Assembly: GCA_963514095.1 (NCBI GenBank)
Contig: OY741279.1
Span: forward strand, 9,288,822-9,352,821
Length of the DNA stretch: 64,000 bases
Direction of reading: 5' to 3'
DNA from: Eutrigla gurnardus
Taxonomy: Eukaryota > Chordata > Actinopteri > Perciformes > Triglidae
The notes beneath the pieces were generated by a model. The model saw only the letters and a list, made by a program, of their open reading frames with translations, had not been told where the DNA came from and searched no databases. Within the stretch, counting starts at the first letter, position 1. Each line of letters opens with the position of its first letter. This document shows, in pieces, positions 43,801-57,415 of the stretch. The translations under genes and the position numbers were made by a program.

Positions 43801-46800
43801 TGCAAAAGCGAGAAGGTGCAAACAATAAAACGAGGTGAAAACAATAAAAGTAGCCTTTTAAAAGTTTAAATGGCGGTGTTTATGAGTGGAAACCGGATAG
43901 CGGTCTCCAGCGGATGTAGTTAGCGGACCAACCACAGCCAATGCCGCTGCGTTGGCGTTGCGTTGGTGCTGCGTTGGTGTTGCGTCGCCTCGACGCGCAT
44001 CTAGGATTTTTGGGAGGCACACGTCAGGCCCTTGCGTCGGACGCAAGGGGGGTCCGCAAGGACGTAAGGGGTCCGCAAGCCCCCTTGCGTTGTGTCGACG
44101 CGGAAGCATAACTCAGCCTTTAGAGTTGCAAGTACTGCTTTAGTCTTGGAAAGACTTGGCTCTGGAAAGACCACATGTCTTGGCATTCTTGGAATCGATA
44201 AAGACTATACTTCTCTCTCTAACTCTTCTCCTCCTTGTAGTAAGAGAGCAGAATCGATGTTAAATGAGCTCTGCTGGTATTTAATTAAGTATATTGCACG
44301 GTCTTGTATTAACACTTGCAGATAGATTTGGACCTTCAGAGTCTCACTCCAATAATACTGTTTCTGTTAATGACTTATTTCTCAGACTAAATCAACATCA
44401 GTAAAGTTCATCCAACGCCGGAGGACTTGAATCGCTACCTTGATCTGTCCTTTGGAGCAGGGCTCACTGCAGACTGAGCGGACCATGTCGCTGCTGTTCA
44501 GCCACAGCTTGAAGTCATCGATGTTTAAGATGCCCTCGTGCCAGGAGCCCACGTTTATGTAGTCATAGCGACCATCGCCCACGCCCTGTAGATTCATGAT
44601 GTCATACCTGGATGGACAGAGGGAAGGATGGAGAACCATAATGAGCAAGTTGATTAAGGGGGGGAAAAAAGACTAGAATGGGGGACGGAGTGGAACGGGG
44701 GAGAGATTGAAGGAAGACGTGAGAGATAAATTGAGAAGGAGAGACTGACAGGTAATTTAATGATAACGTTTTCACAGTTTAGCACCTTTCATCCAAAGTC
44801 ACAGCACAAAGTAAACAGCTTATAGCCCTGTTAGTGTAACGAGAGCGCATGCCAGCGCACACTACTACCTCATCTTTATATCGAACACGGATGTGTTCCA
44901 CCTGACCTCTAGTTGACAGAGTAATGACACGGCTGTGTTTTCTGACTGTCAAACGCTGTCTGTTGGACTGGAGAAAGATGGAAGAGGCTGCCACGGCAGA
45001 CGATCCACTGAATCGGTTCCAGTCCAAACTAATTACATCCTTCTGTGCTCAAGATTGGCAAACACTTGTGTGCATGTACATGTGTGCTAATGAGCAGAAG
45101 AGTGGAGACATTTACAGATTACAACCACGTTGATGATGTGAAATTTCCAATTTCCTGCCTTTTCTATATTCTTACCACCTCCTTGTCCTCTTACCTTCCC
45201 GGTGTGTCTCCGTTTTCATCAAAATAGATCTCCTCTCCTGAGACTCCTCTGAACGACGTCTTCAGCAGGTAGTCCAGCAGCTTGCTGCCATCGATGGGGT
45301 CCATGGCCTCACAGAGCCCCGGCTGCCCTGGGCACAACTCCTTGTGCATATCATGGAGGCCGTGAGCCATGGCATAGATGGCATTGATGACAAATCCCAT
45401 TTTACTATCCTGAACATAGTTTTCATGCAGGCTCTCATTCCCTGTTAGAGGGGGAAAGAAAAGGGCATGAAAAGGATGGAATCTTTTTTTACAATTAAAG
45501 AAAACTTCTTGTTTGTCAGGTGTTTTGTGTTGCAGTTACACTGCTTTTTCCCCACAATGCATGATTAAATTAGAACCAGACATGGAGTCTGTATTGTGAA
45601 GCAGAACCTCCTTTTGCAGCATAACATATCAGCATACAAGGAAATCACAGCATGGTGTCAACCTCTAGTTTTTGGAGGGTGGTAAATAAAAAATGAAAAT
45701 TACATTTTTGCATCCTTGTATGAGGATATTTTTCCAGTTTAACTTTACATTTTTTTGCCCTCTTAGACAGTGCATTTGTCAACATCAACATGCATAAACA
45801 GTAAAAGGTGTGATCTATTTCAGTGCAGCAACTTATGTTTTAGCCTTTCGGGTGAATGGTGTGTGCTGGGTGAGCCATTCCTTTATGCAGTTTTTCAAAG
45901 TGTCAGGCCATTTTCTTATTATTCCCCATAAACAAGCCCAGTGCTCCACATCAGAGTTTGACTAATGCAATCTTTGCTCTTGCCGAGAGCCCAAGACTGC
46001 CAGGATACATCACACAGTTTTACAAAATTGCAGTTTTAAAACATTACGGAGGGTGTTGTGTTTTAGAAAGCATCAGTCAAACCATTCCTGCCTTGGAGGA
46101 GTCAAACGCTTACAGAGTGCAGGTGCAATTCTGATTAAATCATCACTATAGTAGTGGCAAGGAAAGTGCACTTACCACCTTGAAGGTCTTTGGAATAAAA
46201 AAGGTATATAAAAATGTAATACAGAGAAAGTAGAAAAACAACTATGACTGCGCTAAGATAACAGTCATCAAAAACAGTGCGTTACTTTATTTATCAGATG
46301 ATTAAAAGCATGCCGAGCAATTTATTTGAATGCAATTTGAGTTTAATTAGTTTCTCATTTTTGATTGGATTTGTTTCATTTGAGTCATTTTGAATTTTAA
46401 TTTCAATGCCATGAACAAACCGAGAGCACAATTTACCATGATCACCTTTTGGGAGCAAAGAGAAAGCACATTTGGGGAGGAAAAAAAAGAGGGGAAAAAA
46501 TGACACCGTTTATTTAACCATCTACTTCTGAAGAATAGAGGACTATTGCTGCTATTTATAAACAGCAAATATATGCATTTGTCTTTTGTCACCCACCGGA
46601 GCAGACTTTCTTGTAGTTGTTGTTCTCTTGTGGGTGGCCTGCGAGGCGGCACTGGAAGCGGTACTGCCAGAACTCAGAGAACCAGGGGTTCCTGGTGTTG
46701 GTGTCCAGACGCAGCTTCAGGTAGTAATCGTCGAAGGTCTTGACCACCTCTGATTGCAGCTTCATGGTGAGTCCTCCCTCTGCTTCCAGCTCATAACCCT

Positions 46801-47814
46801 CCACAACCTCATAACGGTCGGCCCATCCATCACTGCAGGAGAGAAAGAAGAGGCTATAACATATCCATCGCAGAGGGGCCAGTAAAGTATGAGGAAAAGG
46901 ATTTGTGGAAGAATAAAACATTGTCATAATTTAGAGTGAGAGGCACTCCCAGTGACAGTGATTATAGTCTTAACTTGTTACTGTCGCGGGGCTTTTATAC
47001 TGGATTGTTGTAATTATAATTTACTCTCAGCTGCTGATTCATACTGACATTCCCATAGAACCATTCACAAGAGAGCTGCATCATTGACACGACAGTGAGA
47101 TCATTTCACACAAAAGCAGGTCCCACTAATGCAGCTTTACTGTGGAGGAAACATAAGCAGCAGTAACATCTAGACAAAAGGCAGTCGTGAAGCAGAGCAG
47201 GTCTGGTACGCCTGTGTTCAGATGGAGACTAATAGGAAAATGTCTAAATGTAATGACAGGACAACATCAGTGCACAACCCAAGGTAATGTGTTGCTTTCT
47301 TTTAAATAACGAGCTTCCACTACAAGTAGGTATAGACGTTTGTAGAATGTTACTGTAAATTAGCGCGGCAGCTCTGGTTGGAGGCTTATCTCGAGTCCAC
47401 TGCAACAATCCTCAATTTAAGAGGATGGAAATCACACCATTACTGCCTCAACTGTAATTGTAGGCTTTGCACAATCCCTTCAGCTTTCTTGTTTGTTTGC
47501 TTGTGTGACCCTCAGTGTGAAAATATATTCCCCACCAAGCCAATTTGGACACACAGTTGGCCGTTGGGCTCTAAGAGAAATGAAAAACAAATTAACAGAT
47601 ATACAGCGCCACTCTGAGCTCTGCTCTTTCACTAAATCGGAGCCCATGTGGGCTTTCAAACTGTATTTTATTCTGTGTCTCGCTATCTTTAATCTGGGCT
47701 CCGGGCTACTGCCTTGAAATACCTGTGCTATTGGCAGCTACACACCAATTAGGTATGACTCACCATGGAACCAATTACCTCGCACACATGGGATGTTCTG
47801 GGTGATGGATAAGG

Positions 47815-47880
<66 letters not shown>

Positions 47881-50752
47881 GTCAAAGTCTCTGACCTTTA
47901 TGTCCACAATTACCGTCAGTCAAGAAAGAGGAGACGTTAAACCAAATTTGCGAGAATGTCAGGAGGAAACTTTAAAACCAATGTGATTGAGCTAGTATAT
48001 CCCTTCTCAAGCTAAGAGACATATGGATTCCTACATAAACTGGGCAGCAGGAGACAGCCAGTATGGAAAATAGAGCCCATGTCATACGGAAGTTCATAGT
48101 TGAAGTGTCTCCAGTGTCTGACCCTGACATCTGCCTCTCTGATCCTGAACATTGGTGGAAATTTAGTGGATAAGGCTGTTGTTTTACATTTTTGTTCACT
48201 TATATTTTCTCAAATCTTTAAAAAGGCTATGTCATTCCCTAAAACAGTAGGGCACTCTAATTCTAAGCAATGTGTCTCAAAGAAGAGCAAATAGTGCTTT
48301 TGTTGGGATCTAGTTTCAGTCGCGGAGGAATACATATTTGGTACACCAACGAGGATCGGCAGCCCCAGATTGTATGAGGGTAAGTGTCCTCTGACTGAAA
48401 TCTTGCATTATAAAAAATATTTTTGCACAGATTTAAGAGTGCAGATGTGTGTTTGAAGTATGAGAGATTGGCTCACAATAAACTACAGTGCCCATGTTCA
48501 TGGGAACAAAAGAACGTGTCACCCAGTGCAACGGTTGCGTCACTGGTGTGTTTTTAATAGTTTCTGGACAACAATGGAGCTGAAATCAGAGCCAGCTGGA
48601 TATGTTTGGCATGTGGGATGCAGCTGAGAAAATACATCCTTGCATGTTTGCTCAGATGCATTGGAAACATAACAGGTTTTATATCAACGTGTCCATTTGT
48701 AGGGCTCATATTGAAAATATGTAATGCTGTAAATGTGTAGCGTTAACAAAAAGCTTAGTCTATGTGATTAAAATGTGAAAAATGTTTTTGTTTTTTTAAT
48801 GGTGTTAAGTAAGGTAGGCTAGGATCCATTCAATTATGCATGCGTACTCTTACTGTCTGCAACAATTACTGTTGGACAAGACAAGGGAAAGTGTTCTGTA
48901 AGTCCATAACAGTGTTGGGGAACGGTGGACAATGGAGGACAAAATTACAGCAAGGATGCCTACAGCAGCTAAGGATGCCTGTCTTTGTGTTTCCCAAAAT
49001 GTTTGCTGTGCATTTAAAAAGAACAATTCAACCTTCATTGAGTTGAGAGTCAGAAAACATGTGAATTTCATTGGTTCTAGTCACATTTCCTGAATTCCCT
49101 CCAAGTGAATACAGCCTCTGTCCCTCCTGCTCTCTTCCAGTCCATGACATGGAGATAGAGACACAAAGACACAATCACCCCACTATACAGATTTATGTGC
49201 AAACCTTTCCTAATGTTTATCATCAACTTCCCCTGACAGCGTTTAATATGATCGATTCAATACGATTTATTGTTTAACGCATTTGTTCCAACACAACAGT
49301 GGAGTACGGATTGTTTTTTAGAGGAAGAGAGAGGGGCGGGTGCTGTTCAACACTCCATATGACTAATGCATGAGGCATTCTGGGCTGTTTGTCATAGGAG
49401 GAAGTAAAATCACATTCTCCCCTCTCGCCCTCCTCTCTCAGGATCGAGCTGTCTGGCAGAACTCCAAACAGCTCATCAAAACTCTCGGGCCATCTGAAAG
49501 ACGCCTAATGGGACAAAATCTGATTTAATGTCACCTCCATGTTCCGCAGCTTCACACCGCATATTGGAAAACCATATTTCATAACCCGAGTCAGATATAC
49601 TGGAGGAACACCTGTTTAAGTAGATAAAGGAGTCATCGTTGTTCCGTTTGTTTGTTTGTTTGAGTGTTGCAGTGGTACTGAAGACGGACAGGGAAGTAGG
49701 TCTGAGATATATAAAATAGAGCTACCTCCAATATGTACTCGTTTTAAAATAATTACTTTACATTACATTACGAAGGCTGAAGTTTGTGACACAATGAAAC
49801 ATAACGAATACCACCTTCTTTTAGCAACAATAAGGAAAAGGATCACAAATACAAACAGTATGCAACAACCCTGATATCTACAACACAACATAAGTAATAT
49901 GTCACTGCTCTCCAACATACTGTCAAATGTTTGCATTATAGCACTTATATTTGCCAGTGCTTTCCAGAATGACTCACATGACCATAACAAACGCTATTCA
50001 CATGAGCTTCTTGTGATCTGACAACAAAAACAGGAACATTTGAATGGTTACCATGGTAAAAGTTTGACTGTTGAACCATGAATCACAGTGACTAGTGTCC
50101 ATGTTACTTTAGAAACTTAACAAAGTACAACACAAGTCCAAATGAATTAATAGAATCAAACAAGTATCATCAGGACTGAGGCCAGTAGCGACAGTACAAA
50201 CTTCATTTTATCTCCCTTTCACCTTCAACTTTGCAAATGCATCTAATGAATCATTTAAGTCAGTATTTATCTCTGCAAGGAAAGCCAGCAGGACGCTATT
50301 CCTTTGATGCCACATTGCTTAATAATGGGACGTGCGTCTTTTGATGATTTACTGAGAGTTGATGATGTGTGGCATTGTTTAGAGGAGCTGCATGACAACA
50401 GCTGGATAATTTATCAAGTATTATACAATGGTGAGTAGAACGAGAGCTCCCCGACTCTCCGGGACGAACTACTTCCAGTTTGATAGCCCATTTGTATATT
50501 TATGAAGCCGAGAATTAATTGGCAGGGCAGAGCTTTAATCACATGCGCTGTTCCCCCTGGAGGATGAACGGAAAGAGTTGCTTTAAAAAGAGGAAAGGGA
50601 GGATAGCGGACGCAAAAGGTTACCTAATTGCTCTTTGCACTATGTTAGAATAAAAGTTCAGGTAGTTAATGGAAAAACATCGTCTTTCATTCACAGACCA
50701 CCAGAAATGTCATCCGGTTTAATTACAAGAATTGCATTATTTTTAAAAGTAA

Positions 50753-50818
<66 letters not shown>

Positions 50819-53800
50819 ATTCACGAGCACCTCTTGTGATTTTCTAGTATATATTTGCATATTTGATGTACTTGGCATAACGTCAACAGTTACTTCTTCT
50901 TATTATTTTGATAATGCTAGTTTTTTTATGTTTGAAACTAAAATTCTGGCCACATCCATCACATTGCACCTTTAAGTAAATATATTCAGCGATTTTCCAC
51001 CAGTGCTCTATTTAATTTCTAAGGGGCAACTTTTCTTGCCTGTTCTACATTTATCTCTATGATGATCCCATTACATTTTTAATTAATTTGAATTATTAAT
51101 ACACTGGGTTTTCTTCTCAGCTGGACACTAACACCCTCTCTCTCCCTCTATCCCTCTCTCCCATCCAGCTCCATTTTCCTTCTTTCTGCAACTCCGTGGG
51201 GCTGAAACAGGAGTGGTGGTGGCTTGTTAGATAGATGGCGGCAGCAGCATGTCTCTCTTGAGGTGACACAGACCCTGGATGAGCCGTGGAGCCTTTAAAA
51301 GCCCATCCAAGCTGCTTTTACTAATTCATCATGCCCCAGTTTGAGTTGGGAGATCAGTCCCCTCTATTGACAGGCAACGCTCCCGAGAGAAAGTCCTTCT
51401 AAAAATGAACTTCTAAAACCCATGACAAAGTCTGCATCGGGGATCAACAGGAGCACTGACAGAGATGGATGACAAGATATCATTATCAGTTGGTCAAACT
51501 TCTGTGAAACCATTACGTTAGGTTGATTGGAATACTCAATAAAAAGGACTCCCACATCTCTTAAACCGTTATGATCCTTTCTGACATTTTGGTTGCTTTT
51601 TACGGTAATATTTACAGCTCCTCCAGGTCCATGTTTCAGTTTCACTGAGAAGAAGTTGTAAAGTAGGTCAAAATGTAATGTGTCCTTCAGGGTTTTTGTC
51701 AGGCGAACATACAGGTGAACAAAGACGGACAAAAAATGTCACCCCTTATTCTCCTCATTCGAGTTTAGTGTTGTTTTTGCACATTATTCACCATTCTCTC
51801 ACGTTGCATCCACACCCTCTGGACCAATATTAGCTGTCCGTACAAGAAAGCATTTCGGTTTCTGCGAATCAGGATGTGACAACTATGTCCAGATGCGAAG
51901 CCAGTGTGCTATTTTTGATCACTCCAATGTCATCCACCCATCCCCTCGCACAAGGGAACACAAGGCATCAATTGGAAGGGGAGAGATGTCCTTGACAATG
52001 TGTGGCTGCTTGCAATTAACATCAGAAGCGTGTTATAAATATTCAAATGCAGCTCATTGTGCTCCCTTGCTCCGTGGAAACACAAACAGATGCAATCTCG
52101 GATCCTGACTCAACTTGAATATGCTCGTTTCCAGAGCTACATGTGTGTACGAGTGACGCAGGCAGGGCTTCATTACTGCATGAATGTGTCCTTATCTTAT
52201 AATTACAATCTTTGTTGCTGTTGTTGCTGGGAGGAATTTTTCAGATGTCAGCCATATTTCCCGAGAAGGGACTCTTGTGTTTGGTGCCCTGCTGACAGAC
52301 TGAATGACAGATCCGCGGCGAGACGATCACACCGACTCCGTCATGAGCCCAAACAAAATCTCCATGGTGACTCGAGCACCTGCTGCACACAAGCCTTTTA
52401 TTCCAGCGATACAGTAAGCCCGCTCCGCCAACAAAAATTATATTGAGCTTGATTCCCGCGTGATGCGCCCCAGTAAACTCTCACTAAACTCGCATGAAGA
52501 TTGCTTTAGTGCAGAGGGTCAAAAGGACAGAACCATGTCGCGCAGAAATAAAAACGTGAAGATGGAGGCTCGGCATCAACGCTCTTCTGCTTTTTATGTC
52601 TCGGTGCCTGCCTATCGCACCACAGCCTGCCACACTTTCTCTCCTGCTCTCTGAGTCCTAAGTCACATTCATAACTAATGTATTTAGTGATTTTGCTCTC
52701 GCTGGAAGCCTGACGGAAAAAAAGCTTTCTGGAGAGTGAGCCGGGCAAGACAGCGAAGCATATTGGCAGTCATGGTGATCACGTCGAAAGATAATTCTGA
52801 AAAGGGGAAGAGGAGAGTTGCCTGTGATTTTCGGCTGAACACTGTTCTGCAGTATGTGAAGCAAGAAATCCCTTCTTTTTAAAAACTGCATTTAGCTTTA
52901 AATATCCCTCAAGTTAAGCTTCTTAATTGAAATCTGGAGTCATTTCTTTAAACTTGTTCTCCAAACAGTTTTTATGAATCTGAATGATATAATATAACGT
53001 TTGATTCAGAAGAATTTATGAAGGATGGTGCCTAGAAAGAAAAAACAACAGACTTAACCCCTTGTACATCTACAATTCTGGATGAGAAAGATAGTAATTT
53101 ATTATGGCGATGTTGCCAGTGCTGTTGCCAGAGATAAGGTCTCTTCTTGCTCATGCCCCTCTATTTGCCAAATTAGTCAATAGGCAGAACTCCACATCCT
53201 CCACACTCTGAGATGAGTTGGAGATGAAAGCCTTAGAGTTGACAAGAAGAAAAGGCGGCTAAATGAGTCACCCCACAGCTTCCCCCTTTCTCTCTCTGGC
53301 GCCCTAAACGTTTCATTTATTCAAGCTCAGAGCAAAACCCGCGTCCCCTTGTTCAGGGAAATCGAATAGGGCAGTCAAATGCATGTGACACAAACAATAT
53401 GCCGCCGCAGCTTTCTTTGCAACTCAGCGCGGTCTCAAAAGATAGGTCATACCCGGGTAATGACTTGTGCTAAGCCATTACGGAGGCAGAACATCCACAT
53501 TTCTGTCTCAGTGTCCATTTTGAATAAAAAATAAAAGATAAAACAAGAAGCGAGCATTCAAAATGGGACCCAGACCAGAAGCGTGTGTGTAACAGGGGCA
53601 GAAATGAGCGTTACATCTGGAAAAGCAGCTTATGCAAATGGTGTTTAGTAATAACAGCATTCAAGTAGCATTAGAGGGAGGGAGAGAGAGAGAGAGAGAA
53701 AACAAATGCTGCTAATTGCAAGAGAGCGAGCAGGCGGGGAAATGGGTTGGTGGGTTCACACCATGCTGCCATTCAGAGCATACAGTAAGCTTGATGTGGG

Positions 53801-56800
53801 AGAAGAGCCAGAGAGGGAGTGATAACAAAAGACACCGTACAGTAGATGTATATCTAGCTGTCAACGCTGAAAACACGGTTTCATTTCTTTATATTAGATA
53901 TTTTTATGGATACTCTGCGTGTCTGTCACACATATATTCTGCCACATTCACGAGTAACAATTTGACAGAAAATCCAGTTCATGAATCATTCTTATTTCAC
54001 TGCTCTTTGAAAAATATATAATATAAAACACTAAGGTGTGTGTCACCTTCGCTTTTTCTGAGCTGGCGTGACCTCGAGGCCCGAAAGAAGACAGCGTAAA
54101 TGTCAAAGACGGCACAGCGATTTTCATAATAGGTACGGTACTCACTGAGTAGTCAAGTTTCTCCATGACTAAATTCTAGACTTCCAGTTTTTGGCTCCTG
54201 TTCCAGATGTGCAGCAGATTGCTGTTGGGAGGTGCATTTAACTCCCGTCAAGTGTTGCTGTTATGTAACTGGTTCAATATATGCTTTCACAAGGACGTTT
54301 CTAAAGTACCTTACAGATTTTCAAGGGCTGAGTATCGCTTTTTATATTTAAGTGCAACGTTTTCATGCTGGTCACAGCTTGCTAACATGGTGGTGGGTCT
54401 GTAATAATATGAGCAATGACCTGGGAGTCATTGGGTGCAATGCTCTCTGTGGTCAAATAACAGGTGTATATAATAACAGTCTGGACATTTTTCTGCATCA
54501 AGTGCACTTTATGTATCACAAGCTGCTCTACAAACTAACATCCTGGTTCCCCCATGAAGCTTGATGGGATATAACGCTGTGTGGCTGCACTCCGAGGACG
54601 AAGACGGCTGCTCTGAGAATTAAGTGGAACAATGATTATATTGATATATTCATCTCATAATGTGTATTACATTCACCTGTGGCCGTTGTTTGCTTGCTCT
54701 CTGATCAACATTAAAAATGACTCCTCCAGGCTGAATTACATCTGAAACTCAATGGGTGAAAAGCGATGCCGACTTCAAAGAGGCTTTGAGAAAAATGTTG
54801 AGGCCCAGCATGCTAATTCATTTTGGCAAGCTTTATTTTTCATGGAATTTCATTTATGGCTTTGACATTTTTCAAAAGCTAAAGCAAAACTTTGTTCATT
54901 TTCTTTCAAAACTGTGAAAAATACATCAACATCAACTCACTCAGCCTCTAATTACAAGCTCTAGCATCTTTCATTTAGTGGGATTTCTGATGTGATGCAC
55001 CTATTGAAAGGATGACACCACTATGATGAAGATTTGGTGAGGTTTTGGGATTAAACTACATCGTTACACCTGCATGACTTGATTTGTGTCCACTTGAAGG
55101 CAGCACAACAAGCTTCAACACTGATTGACATCACGTTATATATCAAATTATAAAGTTGTTATGGTGAACTTGTTGGCAAAGTGTTGACTATTCACACAGA
55201 CAGAGAGCGACATACACACAAATAGGATACTAGTAGAACGGGTATTGAACTCTTTTCCCTTTTCATTTGACTAGAACATGAGAAAATGGTGATTATTATT
55301 AGTTATTAGCAAACATATTCTATCTCTGTTTCTGAGAACTCCAGAGGGAAATGTGTTTCTCTTCAGACTTTGTCGATTTTTTGCTCAAAACAACTGTGGC
55401 TGTGAATGAGGAAGGTTTGTAAAACAAGCCACACCTCTCACATTACACATAGTCCCATATTTGATCTAATGTTCATATACATATATTGATTAGTGACTTT
55501 GAAATTAAGTTCAACACATTTCAAGACCAGGGGGCCAAGAAGTCTGGTTTTATTAGCCTCAATGGAAGAATGTCTCAGCCTTTTACCTAAACCTGTCATG
55601 TAAAAACTATAAATCAGCTTTTCCCCAGATCAGTGATAATAGAGGAACACAATCTAATCCCAACCATGCTCGGCTTTCTCACTTCCTCCCCGTCTCTCTC
55701 CATCTCTGCCTTTCATTACACCTGTCTTTGTTGCATCTGGTGATGTCTCCGTCTTAATCTGTGGACAGACCAGCGGGACTCCACAGTCAAAGAATCCAAT
55801 GTTTACCCCTATCTATCTTCAACCGACATATTGTAGAATGGAGGGACTCTCCCAATATGCTCACCAACCAACTCCCAGCTCAGCCTTACAATCATGTCTG
55901 CTCTTAGAAAATAACGGAGGGCATATCAGTCCACTTCCTGCTTCACTCTGCCGAACCACAGTGTGTTTCTCATCGAAGAGAATCACTTGAAAATACTTGA
56001 ACAAAACAAAAAGACGGACATCATGTCCTCTTGATTGGAATGAAGTAGATAATCTATGTTGGCAACGTGCGTCCGTATTTGTTTGCCAGGGTTTATACGT
56101 AGAATAAATGTTGCTGTGTGAGAGTGTGTATGCAATCATAGAGGCAAAATCACGACTGACATCACGGAGAGAGAGAAACAAAAGGACCCTGTTGACAGCC
56201 AATTGCGGAGCAAAGTGGATGTAAAGCGTTGAAGTGATGCTGCAGAGGAGAGTCTGCAGGTCAGGGATAAAGTGGGTCGAGCATACTGCCACACCTGGCC
56301 CTCGTCTGAAGAGCAGGTTAGGCGAGCAGCTAAAGCAAAAGCTCTCAGATTCAAAAACTCATGTAGTGCATGTAGTGTAGCCTCTGCTGGATAGTGTTTT
56401 TGTCTGCCTCCGCCTTTCTGCTGTTCTGTTATTATCTAATGAAGGTGGGCCATCTCTTATGTTTTTGTTTGTGCAATACAATGGGGATGTGTATATGGTA
56501 GGATCCATGTGATTGGCCTGATGATCGATGCTTTCATTGAAAACTCATCTTTATCAGTGATAACTGCAACAGTGCTTGCTACAGTCTGATTAGGAAGAAA
56601 CTTGGGACTTATAATGCACCCCGTTCCCTGCCCTGCTGTGATACTTGAAAGCACACTGGTGCATATTTGTTGTACTGCACAGTAATTTATGCATTATTTG
56701 TTGAAAAGTAACAGAAATTAGGTTTCTATTACATACGTGTTTGTTTTCTCGATACACTTAAATCTGCATGCATCAGGCAGCACAAGTTTATTGTTTGTTT

Positions 56801-57383
56801 CTGGCCACCCAATGAACGACGCTCCACTATGTGTGCTTTGTGTGTCTGTAGGGCAGGTAGTGCCGTAAAAACCAGCGAGCTGAATGATGTTAAATGCTTG
56901 GTAGAGCCGAGGGAAACTGCAGAGTTGGGCGATAATTCTCTGTGGGTTCATCACTACGAGCGATCCCTTTTACAAACACGTAGTCACTGATGCATCGTTA
57001 ACATCATAATAAACGACCAAAGACAGTTGGACATGTATTTACTTCTGTCCACTGTGCCATTTTTGTTCTACATTACTTGTTTTAACATAATTAGCTGTTT
57101 TGCTCATCATGGTTCGTTAAACTTAAACATGCAAAATATAATAATTTTGCAGTAATAAGAGAGACCATTGTGTTCAACGTGCAGCGATGGATTCTCCACA
57201 TAAACACACACATCCTGAGAGAGGCTTCTTCAGAGGTGAAAGCATGAATTAAGAAAACCATCTCCCCTTTGATGAGATAATACCTGTCTGACAGCTGCAT
57301 TCAGTTGTTCACTACATGCCAGCAAACACACACATGGCTTGGCATCTGTGTTGGCTCAGACTTCCTCTGTCATCTTTACACAT

Positions 57384-57415
<32 letters not shown>

